The position numbers and the translations under genes were made by a program. Below the pieces are notes generated by a model, which had not been told where the DNA came from, ran no database searches, and saw only the letters and a list, made by a program, of their open reading frames with translations. From contig NC_084587.1 in NCBI RefSeq assembly GCF_033807715.1, forward strand, positions 11,639,916-11,703,915: DNA of 64,000 nucleotides, read 5' to 3'. Each line of letters starts with the position of its first letter. Position 1 is the stretch's first letter. The DNA comes from Cololabis saira (Eukaryota > Chordata > Actinopteri > Beloniformes > Belonidae). Shown piece after piece: positions 1 to 10,392 of the stretch.

Positions 1-293
1 GCTGGTATTAGACCGGGACCAGCCGGTATCTGACCGGGACCAGCTGGTTTCAGACCGGGACCAGCTGGTTTCAGACCGGGACCAGCTGGTATCTGACCGG
101 GACCAGCTGGTTTCAGACTGGGACCAGCTGGTATCAGACCAGCTGGTATCAGACCGGGACCAGCTAGTATCTGACCGGGACCAGCTGGTTTCAGACTGGG
201 ACCAGCTGGTATCAGACCAGCTGGTATCAGACCAGCTGGTATCAGACCAGCTGGTATCAGACCGGGACCAGCTGGTATCTGACCGGGACCAGC
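1..293. repeat. 21-bp/15-bp compound minisatellite
   Basis: Head-to-tail units of 21 bp (GCTGGTATCTGACCGGGACCA-like, written here only as its class) alternate with a shorter 15-bp form that lacks the central CGGGAC block. The array runs off the left edge, so its true length is unknown. Both unit lengths are multiples of three. The plus-strand frame starting at base 2 therefore stays open as a heptad (LVSDRDQ) and pentad (LVSDQ) peptide repeat until a TGA at 401-403. One minus-strand frame is also open across the array. No start codon or splice context is visible inside the window, so I treat it as a minisatellite and not as a gene. Confidence 0.9.
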
Positions 294-1842
294 GCCACTC
301 GCGGCCACAGCGAAAACTGCAGGTCGCGTACGCGTTCAGTATCTTCTTGAGAACATGCACATCGACGCGTCAAATGAACGCAGGATACGCGTGGCGGCCA
401 TGATGCGCACGCGTACGCGGTCTGAGCTGCAAGTATATCTCAGGCATAACTATTCCAAGCCATTTCCTCTGGTACAGAACACACCAAACTAATCACAATC
501 ACTTCTTTTACATCCTTTGTTTGTCCGATTAGTTTTATGCCCTTTTCTGAATCTTCTGGTCCTGCCCCTCGGAACCAAAGCTGAATCCGGAGGAGCCAAA
601 CTAACTATAAGTTAAGGAGGTGGCAGGTACTGTATACCAGTGTCCCATTGAAAAAGCAACAGAGATTTAAACCCCTTTTTCAGGCTTTGAAGACATTAAT
701 TAGATAATTACATCCTGAAAAGATTCCAAGGAACTTCTGTTGAAATGCTGTTTGACTTTGTCAGGGTTGTATTGATTGGCCTTTTGCTTTCTGGTTGACA
801 TTTATAGGCTAGCTCAGGCCTTTCACCTGTTGTCCTTTTAAAAGCCACCCCTTCATAAACACCGGTCCCACTGATGATAAAGATATTCTAACCTCTTTTC
901 CCAGCAGAGCAGTGCCGGAGGAGCAAAGCTATCTTAAAGCCACAACGTGTATCCACTGATGCATTGATCACTGCAGAGAGTAAGTTTACATGCGGCTTTG
1001 ATAAGAGGAAGATGGAAAAATGCAGCATTTTGCTGCATAATAGCTTCATAACAGCCTGAAGTCTCATCAGAAAGGCAGTAAACTCCTCAGGCAGTTCATT
1101 CAGTCCCTTATAGCGGACTACTGTGGAGTACCTCCTCCTGATTATCCATCATGCCTTGAAAACAGCAAATCTGTTAATGTTGGATGTTACACAGTTTCAG
1201 CGTTTCTCTGTGTAATTTAGTCCCAGCCCAGGTGTGGTCAGGGGTCTCCATGGTGTCCATGGAGAGGGTGATGGCTAGACAAAAGTCCAAGGAGAAACTG
1301 CCCCTTAAAACCACCACTTTGAAAAGAAGCCGAGAGAGAATCTCCTGTGATTTAAAGGTTACACATTTGATGCCTGCAAAATGAAGAAAAGGGGAGCAAT
1401 ATCATTGACCTTAAATCCTTTGTGAGTCTACAAAAACAACTGCACCAGAGTGGTTGCTTTTGTGTCAGTGTGTTTTATGTCAGGCAGAGGAAGGAAAAAA
1501 AAAGGAGCATATTGCAGCTTGTTGCTTATAAAATTTCTGATAAATATAATTTGATCAAGCAGTCATGACTCCCTCCTGACATCTTTTCACCGTTTTGCCA
1601 TAAACAAGGCTCTTTGTGACCCGCCCACGGCCCCAAAGGCCTCATATTCACTGCGTGACTACTGGTTTGTGGGCATTTGATCAACTGCAACTGTGTTAGG
1701 GAGTATGGGAATACACTCCACTTTAACACGATAACAAGCAGCCTGAAGCTGATTCTTCGTCTTGCAGTTCAGTTTCAGAATCCAGGTTTTTTTTTATGAT
1801 AATAAAAAATGTAAAAAAATAAACACTATTCTGTAATATTAA
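294..1842. other. CpG-rich tail of minisatellite, then AT-rich DNA without a recognised gene
   Basis: The first ~130 bases after the minisatellite are unusually rich in CG and in GCGTACGCG-like palindromes. They then give way to ordinary AT-rich sequence. Short open frames here (for example 1184-1384) look like nothing I know and have no splice or codon support. I see no RNA gene and no complete mobile element. Confidence 0.5.
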
Positions 1843-2296
1843 AGGAGCATGAGGCAGGATTTATGAAAAAAATGATTTTTTTTGCACAATAGTTGTCCTT
1901 ATCTCTTTGATTCACTGTGACCGGAAAAAGTCGGATAAACCATTCAGGAAAAGATCGCAAATTAGCGGTCACGGTGGGCCGCTCGGTGGCGCAGTGGGTT
2001 AAGCAGCGGCTCATATACTGAGGCTACAGTCCTCCTGCAGCGGTCGCAGGTTCGAATCCCGGCCTGCGCACCTTTGCTGCATGTCTCTACCCCTTTCATA
2101 TCTGCAGCTTGAATAAAGGGCCACTAGAGCCCAAAAAAATCTTTAAAAAAAAAAATTAAATAAAAAAAATTAGTGGTCACGGGGGGTACTGCACCGCGGC
2201 GAAATGGAGTGACGGAGAAGTCCGAAGGGTTCACGACGGCGTCACGACAACGGCGTGTGCTCTGCGTTGGTTTGACGCAGAACCATAATTCAGGTT
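1843..2296. mobile_element. Mosaic MITE: AGGAGCATGAGG-type left end joined to a Harbinger-like right end, split by a SINE
   Basis: The left end follows a TTAA and begins AGGAGCATGAGGCAGGATT. It matches the ends of the elements at 2335-2829 and 39717-40042. The right end (about 2240-2296) matches one arm of the palindromic Harbinger-type MITEs found elsewhere in the window and is followed by TAA. The two ends belong to different families, so this is a chimera or a nested remnant. A tRNA-derived SINE (1979-2168) sits in the middle. Confidence 0.6.
1979..2168 (+). mobile_element. tRNA-derived SINE with target-site duplication
   Basis: The head has a tRNA-like A box (GGCGCAGTGGGTTAA region, about 1985-2000) and a B box (GGTTCGAATCCC, about 2049-2060), the internal Pol III promoter. 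A body with AATAAAGGGCCACTAGAGCCC follows, then an A-rich tail. It is flanked by an 18-bp duplication with 16 matches: 1961-1978 and 2169-2186. SINEs of this kind are copied in trans by LINE machinery. The B box shows that it is a SINE head; it does not fold as a functional tRNA gene. Confidence 0.88.
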
Positions 2297-2334
2297 TAAG
2301 CCTCCAACAAGACTCAAAATGTAATTTCACTTAA

Positions 2335-2829
2335 AGGAGCGTGAGGCAGGATTGAGGCAGGATTTATGAAAAAAATTTGTATATGTTTTAAGTTTTCTAG
2401 TAATAATGTCAGATGAAGCGTTCCAAACCAAAACGAATGAGCCCTCTAGCGTATCTCTCCGTTGCCTTGAACAGGCTGTGTGCTGCAAAATGTGCTGCAA
2501 TTCGGGACCGGAATTTCCCGCGCTGTCCTGAGGATGTGACGTCAAATGACGCTGCATGCGCGTTCTCTGCGGCGCACAAGTAAACATTGGATACGCGTTT
2601 GAGTCATGGAGGCAGCTTCAACTTGATTTGGGACTGAAAACAGATGCTGACATGGCTCATTTCCTACTGACCAGGTAAGATAACATTGTAAGTCATATTT
2701 AGAGCTTGATTTGAAAATCACATGAAATTACACACGCGCTCCCGTGCCGGCTTCGCTGTTGGCTGCAGGAACCCCGACGGCCGTAGTGGCGCTAATGAGT
2801 CTCATTTCTTATTCTTGCCTCATGCTCCT
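2335..2829. mobile_element. TTAA-target DNA element (AGGAGCRTGAGGC family), 495 bp
   Basis: The inverted ends AGGAGCGTGAGGCA and TGCCTCATGCTCCT are flanked by TTAA at 2331-2334 and 2830-2833. A duplicated TTAA is the hallmark of piggyBac and Kolobok superfamilies. The AG start fits Kolobok better than the CCC start usual for piggyBac, but there is no transposase. Near the right half an ATG (about 2606) is followed by a GTAAGAT donor-like site (about 2675), possibly the remains of a 5' exon. A shorter reverse-oriented copy lies at 39717-40042. Confidence 0.8.
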
Positions 2830-3268
2830 TTAACATATATATATATATCATAGCAGCAGCAATTAACATAAATTAGAATATGGAGGTGTTATATACTGTA
2901 GGTGCCTAAGGACACACCTGAGCGGGAAAGGTTTTGTTTTCCCGGGGATGTGAGAGGGGTCTCGTGTGTGATGTCCAACGTGTTCCACGCCTCTCCTAAA
3001 CCCCTTTAAATCCATCCTAACATATACACTTTGTATGTTGTGGTTTAATAATTCCTAAAACTGCAGTCAAAAAACAGACCAGGGAGACTTTGTAGAGAGA
3101 CCTTTTCATTTCTCCTTTTTCTTTTTTTCTTTCCGAGGCTTCGAAACGATAATTTGACTGCCGACTGGTGTTTGTTTTAACCTTTGGCTCACAGCTCTCA
3201 CATCAACAAAAATGACATCGCTTCGGAATATATATTTTCTTCTCTCTTTTCTTTTTTTTATTTGTCAG

Positions 3269-3325
3269 GGGAAAGTGAACCAAACACGGTTGGTCCTTTC
3301 AGCTATGCGCTGTTTAACATTCTGG
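3269..3325 (+). other. Candidate 57-bp exon with strong splice-like borders
   Basis: A long pyrimidine tract ending TTTATTTGTCAG precedes base 3269, and GTAAGT follows base 3325. The segment is 57 bp, a multiple of three, and is open in two of three phases. In phase 1 it reads ESEPNTVGPFSYALFNIL between split glycine codons; I do not recognise the peptide. Strong splice sites also occur by chance in 64 kb, so this is only a candidate. Confidence 0.2.
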
Positions 3326-5829
3326 GTAAGTTGCACATGTTTACGCCGGGGAGCAGCTCAGCACAGCCGGTTTTCGTCTGTTGACCACTCAGCAGCTCCG
3401 GCGGACCCAAGGTTGCGTCTTACTCAAGGGCAAATGGTTGAAAGTGGTGACAGGTCCTTCAAGGCCTAACCCTCATCTGTTTGCTTTTGTTTTATGTAGC
3501 TTTTTGAAAAAAAAAAAGATACTTAAGGGAAGTAGTATTAATATTCTCCTCAAACCAGAACACGAAAAGCTGAATTAATATTAATACGATTTTTTTTTTT
3601 TTAGCTAGTGTAGAAGGTTGACTCACTTTCTGTACCCAAAAAGCATCTCAGTCTCTCTTAAGTGCATATGTTTATCTTTTTTTTCCCCCTTTGTATCTGC
3701 CATCCTTTAACAATCCCAGAGGGTCTGGGCCCAAATTTTGACTCGCCAACTACAATGATGATGTTTATGGTAACTCCCTGAGAATGCTTTGCTGCATTTG
3801 AAGCAGACATGACAACAAACGGAAATGGAGGGGGACGGGGGCGAGATGGGCCCAGGGCCTTTCGTTTCATTTTCAGCCTTCAGTTATTCATCCGTGTTCT
3901 AAGTCCATCGCTCACACTCACTTAAGAATCCCCAGATCGCATCAAAAATGGAATTGGGCGAATGCTGGTTTTCTTTCTCGGCAGTCCTACCGTACGCATA
4001 AAGAAGGACAAAAGAAATCGAGTTGAGATGTCCGAATTCATTAATTCCAAATGCATTTCTGACCTCTTCATATCTGAAAGTGGGGAAGACAGTGCTGCCC
4101 GTCTTCCCTCGTTTATCGATTGCCACGCGAGAAAAAAAAATACATGTTCTCGTTGGAGATAGGTGCACTGTCATATTTAAGGACAGCGCGTTGCCTCATA
4201 AACATCTGAGTCCATCAATCATGGAGCTTGTCAGTTTTACATTCTTGTCTGTTGAGATATAAGGCTTGAAGTGATTGTGCTGCAGTCACAGATGAATAAT
4301 CTATGTGTCTGCTAAATTCTGCCTTCATCCTGCTGGGAAATGAATACCAAACCAGCAGTGCTCAGCGAGGTGTGGGACTCAAATCCCCGGCTCTCTTCTT
4401 TTATCTTTTGGTGCAAATATTTGTCTCATGAATTTCTCTGCCGAGTGTTCTCAGATATATTATGTCCCCGAGATATAGCACAAGTTCTCCTCGACATTTA
4501 TTCAAATCTTTATTATCTGTTCACAGTCTCCTTAAAGCTCTTAGCTCAGGGAGTATTGCATTCATACGTTTTGCTGCTGCAATGTGTACAGAGGGTTGTA
4601 CCGCGTCCTGATGGTGTGAAATGTATTTGTCAGCCAGGAGTCTGAGCAGAGGGCTACCTGGCTTTGTAATGTGTTAATTTGCCCCCAGAATGCATCACTC
4701 TGCCCAGATTAATTAGTACTGCAGAGATGACTTAAAGGTCGCAGCCCGGGGATCAGTCAATAGGGCCTTTTCTGCCTCGGGACGCCCCTGGATAAGGTAA
4801 ATGAATACGTGAGGACTGAGCGGAAGAGCGGGAAGCAACAATGCGCTTTTGCTGTGCGTTGTGCATGTGTAGAAATTGACTTTGTTATGGCACCGTGTGG
4901 ACGGACCAGGTGCTGTGTTTCATCAAATTTGTAGAAGGAACTTACTGTTACACAAAAAACATCAAAGTAAACAAAACAGGTTTTAAATAAATTACACTTT
5001 CAGAATTGAATTGGCCAATCTTTAAATAAAACATTCATGCAAAATCTTTTAATTCTGTGTTGGTTTCTTGTGTAAAAACATGATAAAAAATATAAACTGA
5101 CTGTAACTTATGAGGCATGTTTGGCAAATACAGCCTCAGACAACTTTCTTCAGCATGCAGCTATTTATTTAACGAAAATAAAACAAAAAAGAAAAAAATA
5201 ATATGGGCAATAGTAAGTACCACCGTAATTCACAGGCTTCTACATCCACCTCTCACAACAATAATGTAAAGCAGTCATTTCCTGTATGACTTTATTCATC
5301 TCCCACATTGTTGTGGAGGAAATTTTGCCTTTTTTCTTCACAACATGGCTTCATTTCTTTGACTCTCTTAAAATAATATTCCACCGTTAAAACAACCCCC
5401 TGGTGTATTTTTAGATGGTAAGGAGTAGGAACTTTCATTAGGGACCAAAACAATGTAAGCAGTTTTGTGTGTGAATGGAATATGTGTTTACAGCAAAATG
5501 GCAATTAATGTTAGCACCCGGGGCAATAGACCTTCCTCAAAATAAATCACTTGTAAGCCTCCAACAAGACTCAAAATGTAATTTCACTTAAGTGATAGTC
5601 TGGATGGAATCTTTACACATCAAGTTCATTTTAACTTTGTCTGTGTACAAGAAGTTTTATAAAAAGGACTGTTTGATTCTGTCAAATTTTTTCTTAAAGC
5701 ACATTTGAAACAACCAAAGTTGACTAAAGTTCCGTACAGATAAAATGCATAGCAACAATAAAACAATATAACAATAACGATTATATAAAACTATGATTAA
5801 ATGCATCCCTTAAGATAAAAACCACAATA

Positions 5830-6010
5830 GATGGAATATGGATGTCAAACTAAACTGAAAGCCAGTGAAAAGAGGAGGTTTTTCAATGCGTATTTAAAAG
5901 TCCCCAACCTTTTAAACAGAATCTAACGTGGGGTGTTAAATTGTTCCACAATTTAGGAGCAGCTATTGCAAAGGCTCAGACAAAGGTTGACCTTTCCAGC
6001 CTCTCCATCT
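5830..6010. repeat. Remnant resembling the 3' part of an L2-like LINE
   Basis: Phrases such as a truncated 'bases lost, first-exon-like' coding tail around the words encoding FNAYLKV, then TTAAATTGTTCCACAATTTAG and AGCAGC, follow the order seen in the C-terminal and 3' segment of common fish LINEs. No frame is intact. The call rests on pattern memory alone. Confidence 0.35.
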
Positions 6011-6175
6011 TTAATTTCATCCAACGTCACTTCACACTTCAATCACTGTTCCTCTGATGTGTAAAGCTTTAACACCCATTCTAAAAGGTTCACACCGTGA
6101 GAGGAGTGGAGTGGCTGGCTCAGCTGACCAAAAGAAGCTGCTTTGGATAAAGAAGAGGGGAAACATGCTTAAAAG

Positions 6176-7200
6176 TAGGGCTGGGTATCAATTCAAATGT
6201 CAAGTATCGATTCGATTACGATTCTTAAGATTCAGAATCGATTATCAGGATTTGATTTGGGTTAGTATTATTAAAAATGTGTTTTGCACTGTTGCCTGAA
6301 TTATATGACTGTAAAATAAATAGTGAAATAATAATTTCACAATAATTATTGTAAAATAACTAAGAAATAAATAAATAAGCATTTCAATATCCATTTAAAA
6401 TGCAAAAAAAGAAAGAAATTGCAACAGCTCATGCAGTAAACAAATCATTTTAGCTTTTCTAATTTATTCTGTCACCAGACACACAGCTTGCCATGAAGCA
6501 CCAGGTATTTTTCAGGTATATCATGACAAACCGTGTGTCCGATATCAGAAGAAACCAAAACAAGCTATAGCAAATATAGATAATATGAACTTAATTGAAC
6601 TAATATAACATTATGAAATTTAAGCTGAAATATCCAAAGCACTGAACACTGGTTGTGCACGGGTGGGCGTGTGTAACGTGTCTGGCGATTTAATGTTCTG
6701 CAAGTTTTGCCAGCACACGGTTCACTGGACACGGAAGGATACGTGCGAGGATCACTTACAGAGTGAAAAGCATAAACGTTACATAAATTGTGCATGAACT
6801 GTAGCTTCGGCGCTGATTTCTCAGGCGGCCGCTTCAACATGTTTGTTTTGTTCATGAGGGCAGCGGGGTTGGGAGGGGGCAGAGAAGCACGCAGTGTCCC
6901 AAGCTTTTAGTCACCCATCTTGCAGCATTTTCTCGAAAGAAAAGTTCATTTAGTTCAGGAGTTTTAAAAACCAGCGTTTTGTTAACGGTACCGCTGCTCT
7001 TCGACGCCATGTTCATTGTTTGATAGTTTCACACCACGCGCATGTGTGAATTAAATGACGTGACTACTGGGATTAAAGTTCACCGGGTGAAAATGTAATA
7101 ATGAAAAATAATCGATCTTTAGACATACGAACCGATTTTTAGGAATTAATATGAGAATCGATTTAGAATCGGAAAATCTATTTTTTTCAACACAGGCCTA
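6176..7200. mobile_element. Non-autonomous hAT-like element, about 1,025 bp
   Basis: It starts TAGGGCTGGGTATC with runs of ATCGATT. It ends with a degenerate inverse, AATCGATTTAGAATCGG to CACAGGCCTA. This end structure, with TAGGG termini followed by repeated CGATT, is shared with the copies at 18132, 35221 and 40331 and is typical of non-autonomous fish hATs. The expected 8-bp duplication is not clean: CTTAAAAG on the left, CCTAAAAG overlapping the right end. No transposase frame is present. Confidence 0.7.
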
Positions 7201-7379
7201 AAAGGGAGCTGTTGTGCTGCATTTTCATCAAAACGTCCTTTAGACATTTATGAAAGACCTCTGATATTTTTGCAACCTGTGAAAACTGGACATATGTTTT
7301 CTTTATGGTTCAGTCAGCATTTAGGTTCAGGTCTGAACTTTCACTTCGCCCCAAACTTTGATTATTTTGTTTTTCAGTT

Positions 7380-8085
7380 ATTCTCATGATAATTGTCATG
7401 TTGCATGACCCGATTTCGACCAAACTCTTGCCGTTGGACAGATGGCCTCACAACTGCTTCTAGAATGCTCTGGTAAACACAGGAGTTTATAGTCAACTGG
7501 ATGGTGATAAGGTTGCAAAATAACGTCGAGAAAACGATTGTGCTTAATAGTGTATATGAAGAAGTTTTGCAAAAATGCTATGTTTGGTTTTCCCCAAAAA
7601 TGTTGCTGTTCATTAAAGGTTAGATAACTCAACTTTAGTCTCATCTGTCCATAACACCTTGTTCTGGGGGTTGTGGTTTGTTCAAATACTGACTTGTGAA
7701 CCTTAACCTTCCTTTCATTTTCTGTTTAGACTAAAGAGGTTTTCTCCTGGAAACCCTCCCAAGCAATCCTTAGTTATTCAGGCATCTTCTAACCGTGCTG
7801 TCAAGAAGTTTAACATTCAACATGCTCAGTGGGGCCTGTAGATTCTGTTTTTTTGTTTGTTTTTTTGTTTTAATTTCTCTGCCCATTACCCTGTCTGACC
7901 TCGGCAAATTTGCTGGGATAGCCACTCGTGGCTAGAGTTGCAACTGTCTTGAATTCTTTCCAGGTGTGACTAATCTTTCTTACTGTGAAACCCTTGCTTT
8001 GCTAAAACCAATACTTGCATCTCTCCCTCTTGGCATTTTGTTAATACAATGAGACACACCTGAATGCAAAATCACTCCTTTTACA
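7380..8085 (-). pseudogene. Tc1/mariner transposase remnant
   Basis: Read on the minus strand from about 8085 the sequence follows the order of a Tc1-like transposase gene, from a start region resembling MPR(G/R) through helix-turn-helix linkers to the catalytic-core segment. A piece at 7560-7644 contains NEQQHFWGKPN, the decayed equivalent of the WRKPN motif near the DDE core. The family normally encodes about 340 residues. This copy has many stops and frameshifts and lacks the C-terminal part of the catalytic domain. No inverted repeats were found around it. It is inactive and gives no sign of host use. Confidence 0.7.
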
Positions 8086-9689
8086 GAAACCTACACCACT
8101 TGTTTATGATCATGTCAGAAATGACAATTAGCAGCACCTCACTACTTACCCTCTTAAATCCTACAGCAGCCGCATAATATGGCACTGTGATAAAAGTGGT
8201 ATGTTGTCGTTTGTCTAGGTATTAGGTATTGTATTAGGTATTGTATTTTTCTCATACTAAGAGCCACGATGATCAGATGATTTTTATGAATTTTTTTACA
8301 CAAAAGAAACAGAATTGAAAGAGAGTGTACTTTGTTTTAGTATGTTGTATGGGAGCTTTAGGGAGAGTAGTGTCCTTCTTCATTGCATTTCCAAAAATTA
8401 AATAAAACAGCATAAATGTATAGTGTATCTATTAGCTGTGACACACAGGTAAACATGACTATGTAGGACTTGAACAGCCTACTACTCCACACACAGCAGG
8501 TAGGTCAGGATATTGCTTTGGAAATTTAGGATTTATTTTATTTCATGTTATCCTATTGCAGCTGCAACCAAACCTACTTTCTTATCGATGACAACAGTCC
8601 ACTCTGTGAAACTCACACATCTGGATTGCTCAAGGCTCAAAGAGTTTTACTTGAGGGAAGAAAAAGGTAGAACACAAAGGAAGACTGATAAATATCAATA
8701 GTGACTTTAAATGTAGTATTTTTTTTAAGTACTCCCGAAAGAAATTTTTTTTTTTGGGATGAAATATTCCAAAAGTGAGGCAGAAATATGAGGAAGAGGA
8801 GCACTGAAATGAAAAGAAAGCAGTACAGGTGAATCATCATAACCACTCAGCTCTTAAGCATGATTTATGGGTCTATGTAGGAACTGTGCACAGAGCTTTT
8901 GGGGTTTATATCACAGAGTGTACAAAACAATGGACGGAGCACTCGGTCACTTGACCCAACGGTTCCAGTTTTGAAGCCTGTTTCTCCTCGTACAGGGTGC
9001 AGGTACGAAGCCTGCGGAAACACGCGCACCGTATGTCGATCAAAGTTAGCTTTGCTCCCACATCCTTCAGCTGAACCCTGTGGAAATATCTGCAGCGCTG
9101 CCATCAGACGGAATAGCGGAATAAACCGTTTAACATGTTGAATCAACAGTAAAATCAGAAATAACAGTTGCGTTTACCTGAGGCTGGGTTAAAACAAACG
9201 GGTGGTTGCTTCGCTAAGCGCGGTAGCATGACAATTACAGATGAGGAAATGATAACGGTTAGCCACTGGCTGAGCCGACTATCAGTCAATCATATTAGAA
9301 ATGCATTTTATGCTTTTTATAAACTCTCCTGGTGTGGTACAAAAACATTCACCCCTCTCAGAGTTGTCATGGATGTACAATCAAACGATTGAGACCAAAA
9401 TGTTTCTTTTAAATCATGTTGTAAATATGTTTGTTTCCCTTCTAAAGTTGGACATTTTAACATGGAGGTCAATGGAGATTGACTTACTTTTGGAGCCAGC
9501 TTCCAGCGGCCAGTTGAGGAACTGCAACGAATCTTAGTTCTGAGCAAAAGTAAGATGGTCGGCGCTTGATATTCATTATCCGTTGTTTGTATCTCGTTGT
9601 AATGAAACCTCCAAACTCCAGGTGGCAGTGCACGTTCAGCACTGAGCTTTCTTGGTCCACAACACAACATTTTTGTTTCTAGATTCTCT
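8086..9689. other. No gene; scattered copies of dispersed fish repeats
   Basis: About 8920-9105 shares phrases (TTTTGAAGCCT, TATGTCGATCAAAGTTAGC) with 13065-13130 and 42290-42430, so it belongs to a dispersed family. About 9400-9510 (LLEPASSG when read) resembles, in inverse orientation, 23080-23250. The 164-codon minus-strand frame at 9317-9811 crosses these repeats and the L1 poly(T), and is not a gene. Confidence 0.5.
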
Positions 9690-10392
9690 GGGCACAGGGC
9701 ACCTTTTTTTTTTTTTTTTTTTAAACAACCTTTATTCAACATTTTCAAAATTACAAAATTCCTTTGAGGAAACATTAGTTTGCAATTGAAATATAAATTC
9801 ACAACATACAAGCGAATATGTAACTATACATTTTTTCCAAGATAAACTTCTAAATTTAAATAAAAAGAAAATAAATAAAATACATTTAAATAATCACAAA
9901 ATAAAATAATCACAGGGGTTGACATTTCAACAAAAATGTATAAGCGTAGCAAAATTGTATCTTAAAGAGTAAGAGACTCTAACATGGTTTCACATAAATC
10001 ATTTATAGACTGATTTTCTTTTGAAAGTACCTTAATAGATGTTATATAACTTTTTATTTCGTTTTTAAAACATACTATGGAGGGTTTGCTGTTTTTCCAT
10101 TTATTTTTATGTATATGATATTTACCCAAAATTAGAATTATGTTCACCATCTTGGATACCTTCTTTGGCAGACCATCCATATAAATTATGACCTGAAACT
10201 TGCTGAACATACAGTTGTTGATCCCAATCTTTAACCACCGATAAACATCTTGCCAAAAAAGCTTTGTGATCGAACAAGAAAAAAAATAAGTGTTCAATTG
10301 TTTCGTGTTCTGTTTTACAAAATATACAAGAATCTACGTCAAAATTGAACCTTCTCCTTAGGGTTTCAGCGGCAGGAGGGCACAGGGCACCT
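9690..10392 (-). mobile_element. 5'-truncated L1-like LINE with poly(A) tail and 15-bp duplication
   Basis: The same 15 bases, GGGCACAGGGCACCT, occur at 9690-9704 and 10378-10392. A run of T (9704-9722), the minus-strand poly(A), follows the left copy. Between them the minus strand encodes the end of an L1-like ORF2. A zinc-knuckle-like CIFC then ETIEHLF block lies at about 10330-10285. In another frame, FWQDVYRWL, LGKYHIHKNKW and later residues run down to 9962. The two parts are out of frame across a run of eight T at about 10281-10288, so the copy carries a frameshift. L1 proteins end this way, and 5' truncation plus poly(A) plus duplication is the signature of target-primed reverse transcription. 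Confidence 0.9.

Larger units (their letters stand above)
2834..6175. other. AT-rich DNA without a recognised gene; one candidate micro-exon and one LINE-tail-like repeat
   Basis: Overlapping open frames on both strands at 3.9-4.3 kb resemble no known protein. A 57-bp segment at 3269-3325 has strong splice-like borders and is listed separately. A 38-bp segment at 5554-5591 is identical to 2297-2334. About 5830-6010 resembles the 3' part of a fish L2-like LINE. I see nothing else identifiable. Confidence 0.45.

Noticed and set aside
1..293. CRISPR-like array
   Set aside because: Units are directly adjacent with no spacers, and the genome is eukaryotic.
1985..2062. Possible tRNA gene
   Set aside because: A and B boxes are present but the region is a SINE head with tail and duplication, and does not make a proper tRNA fold.
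3899..4262. Overlapping frames on both strands near 4 kb
   Set aside because: Mutually overlapping, no known motif, no splice sites.
9317..9811. 164-codon minus-strand frame
   Set aside because: Crosses a dispersed repeat, the L1 duplication and the poly(T) tract; a chance fusion.
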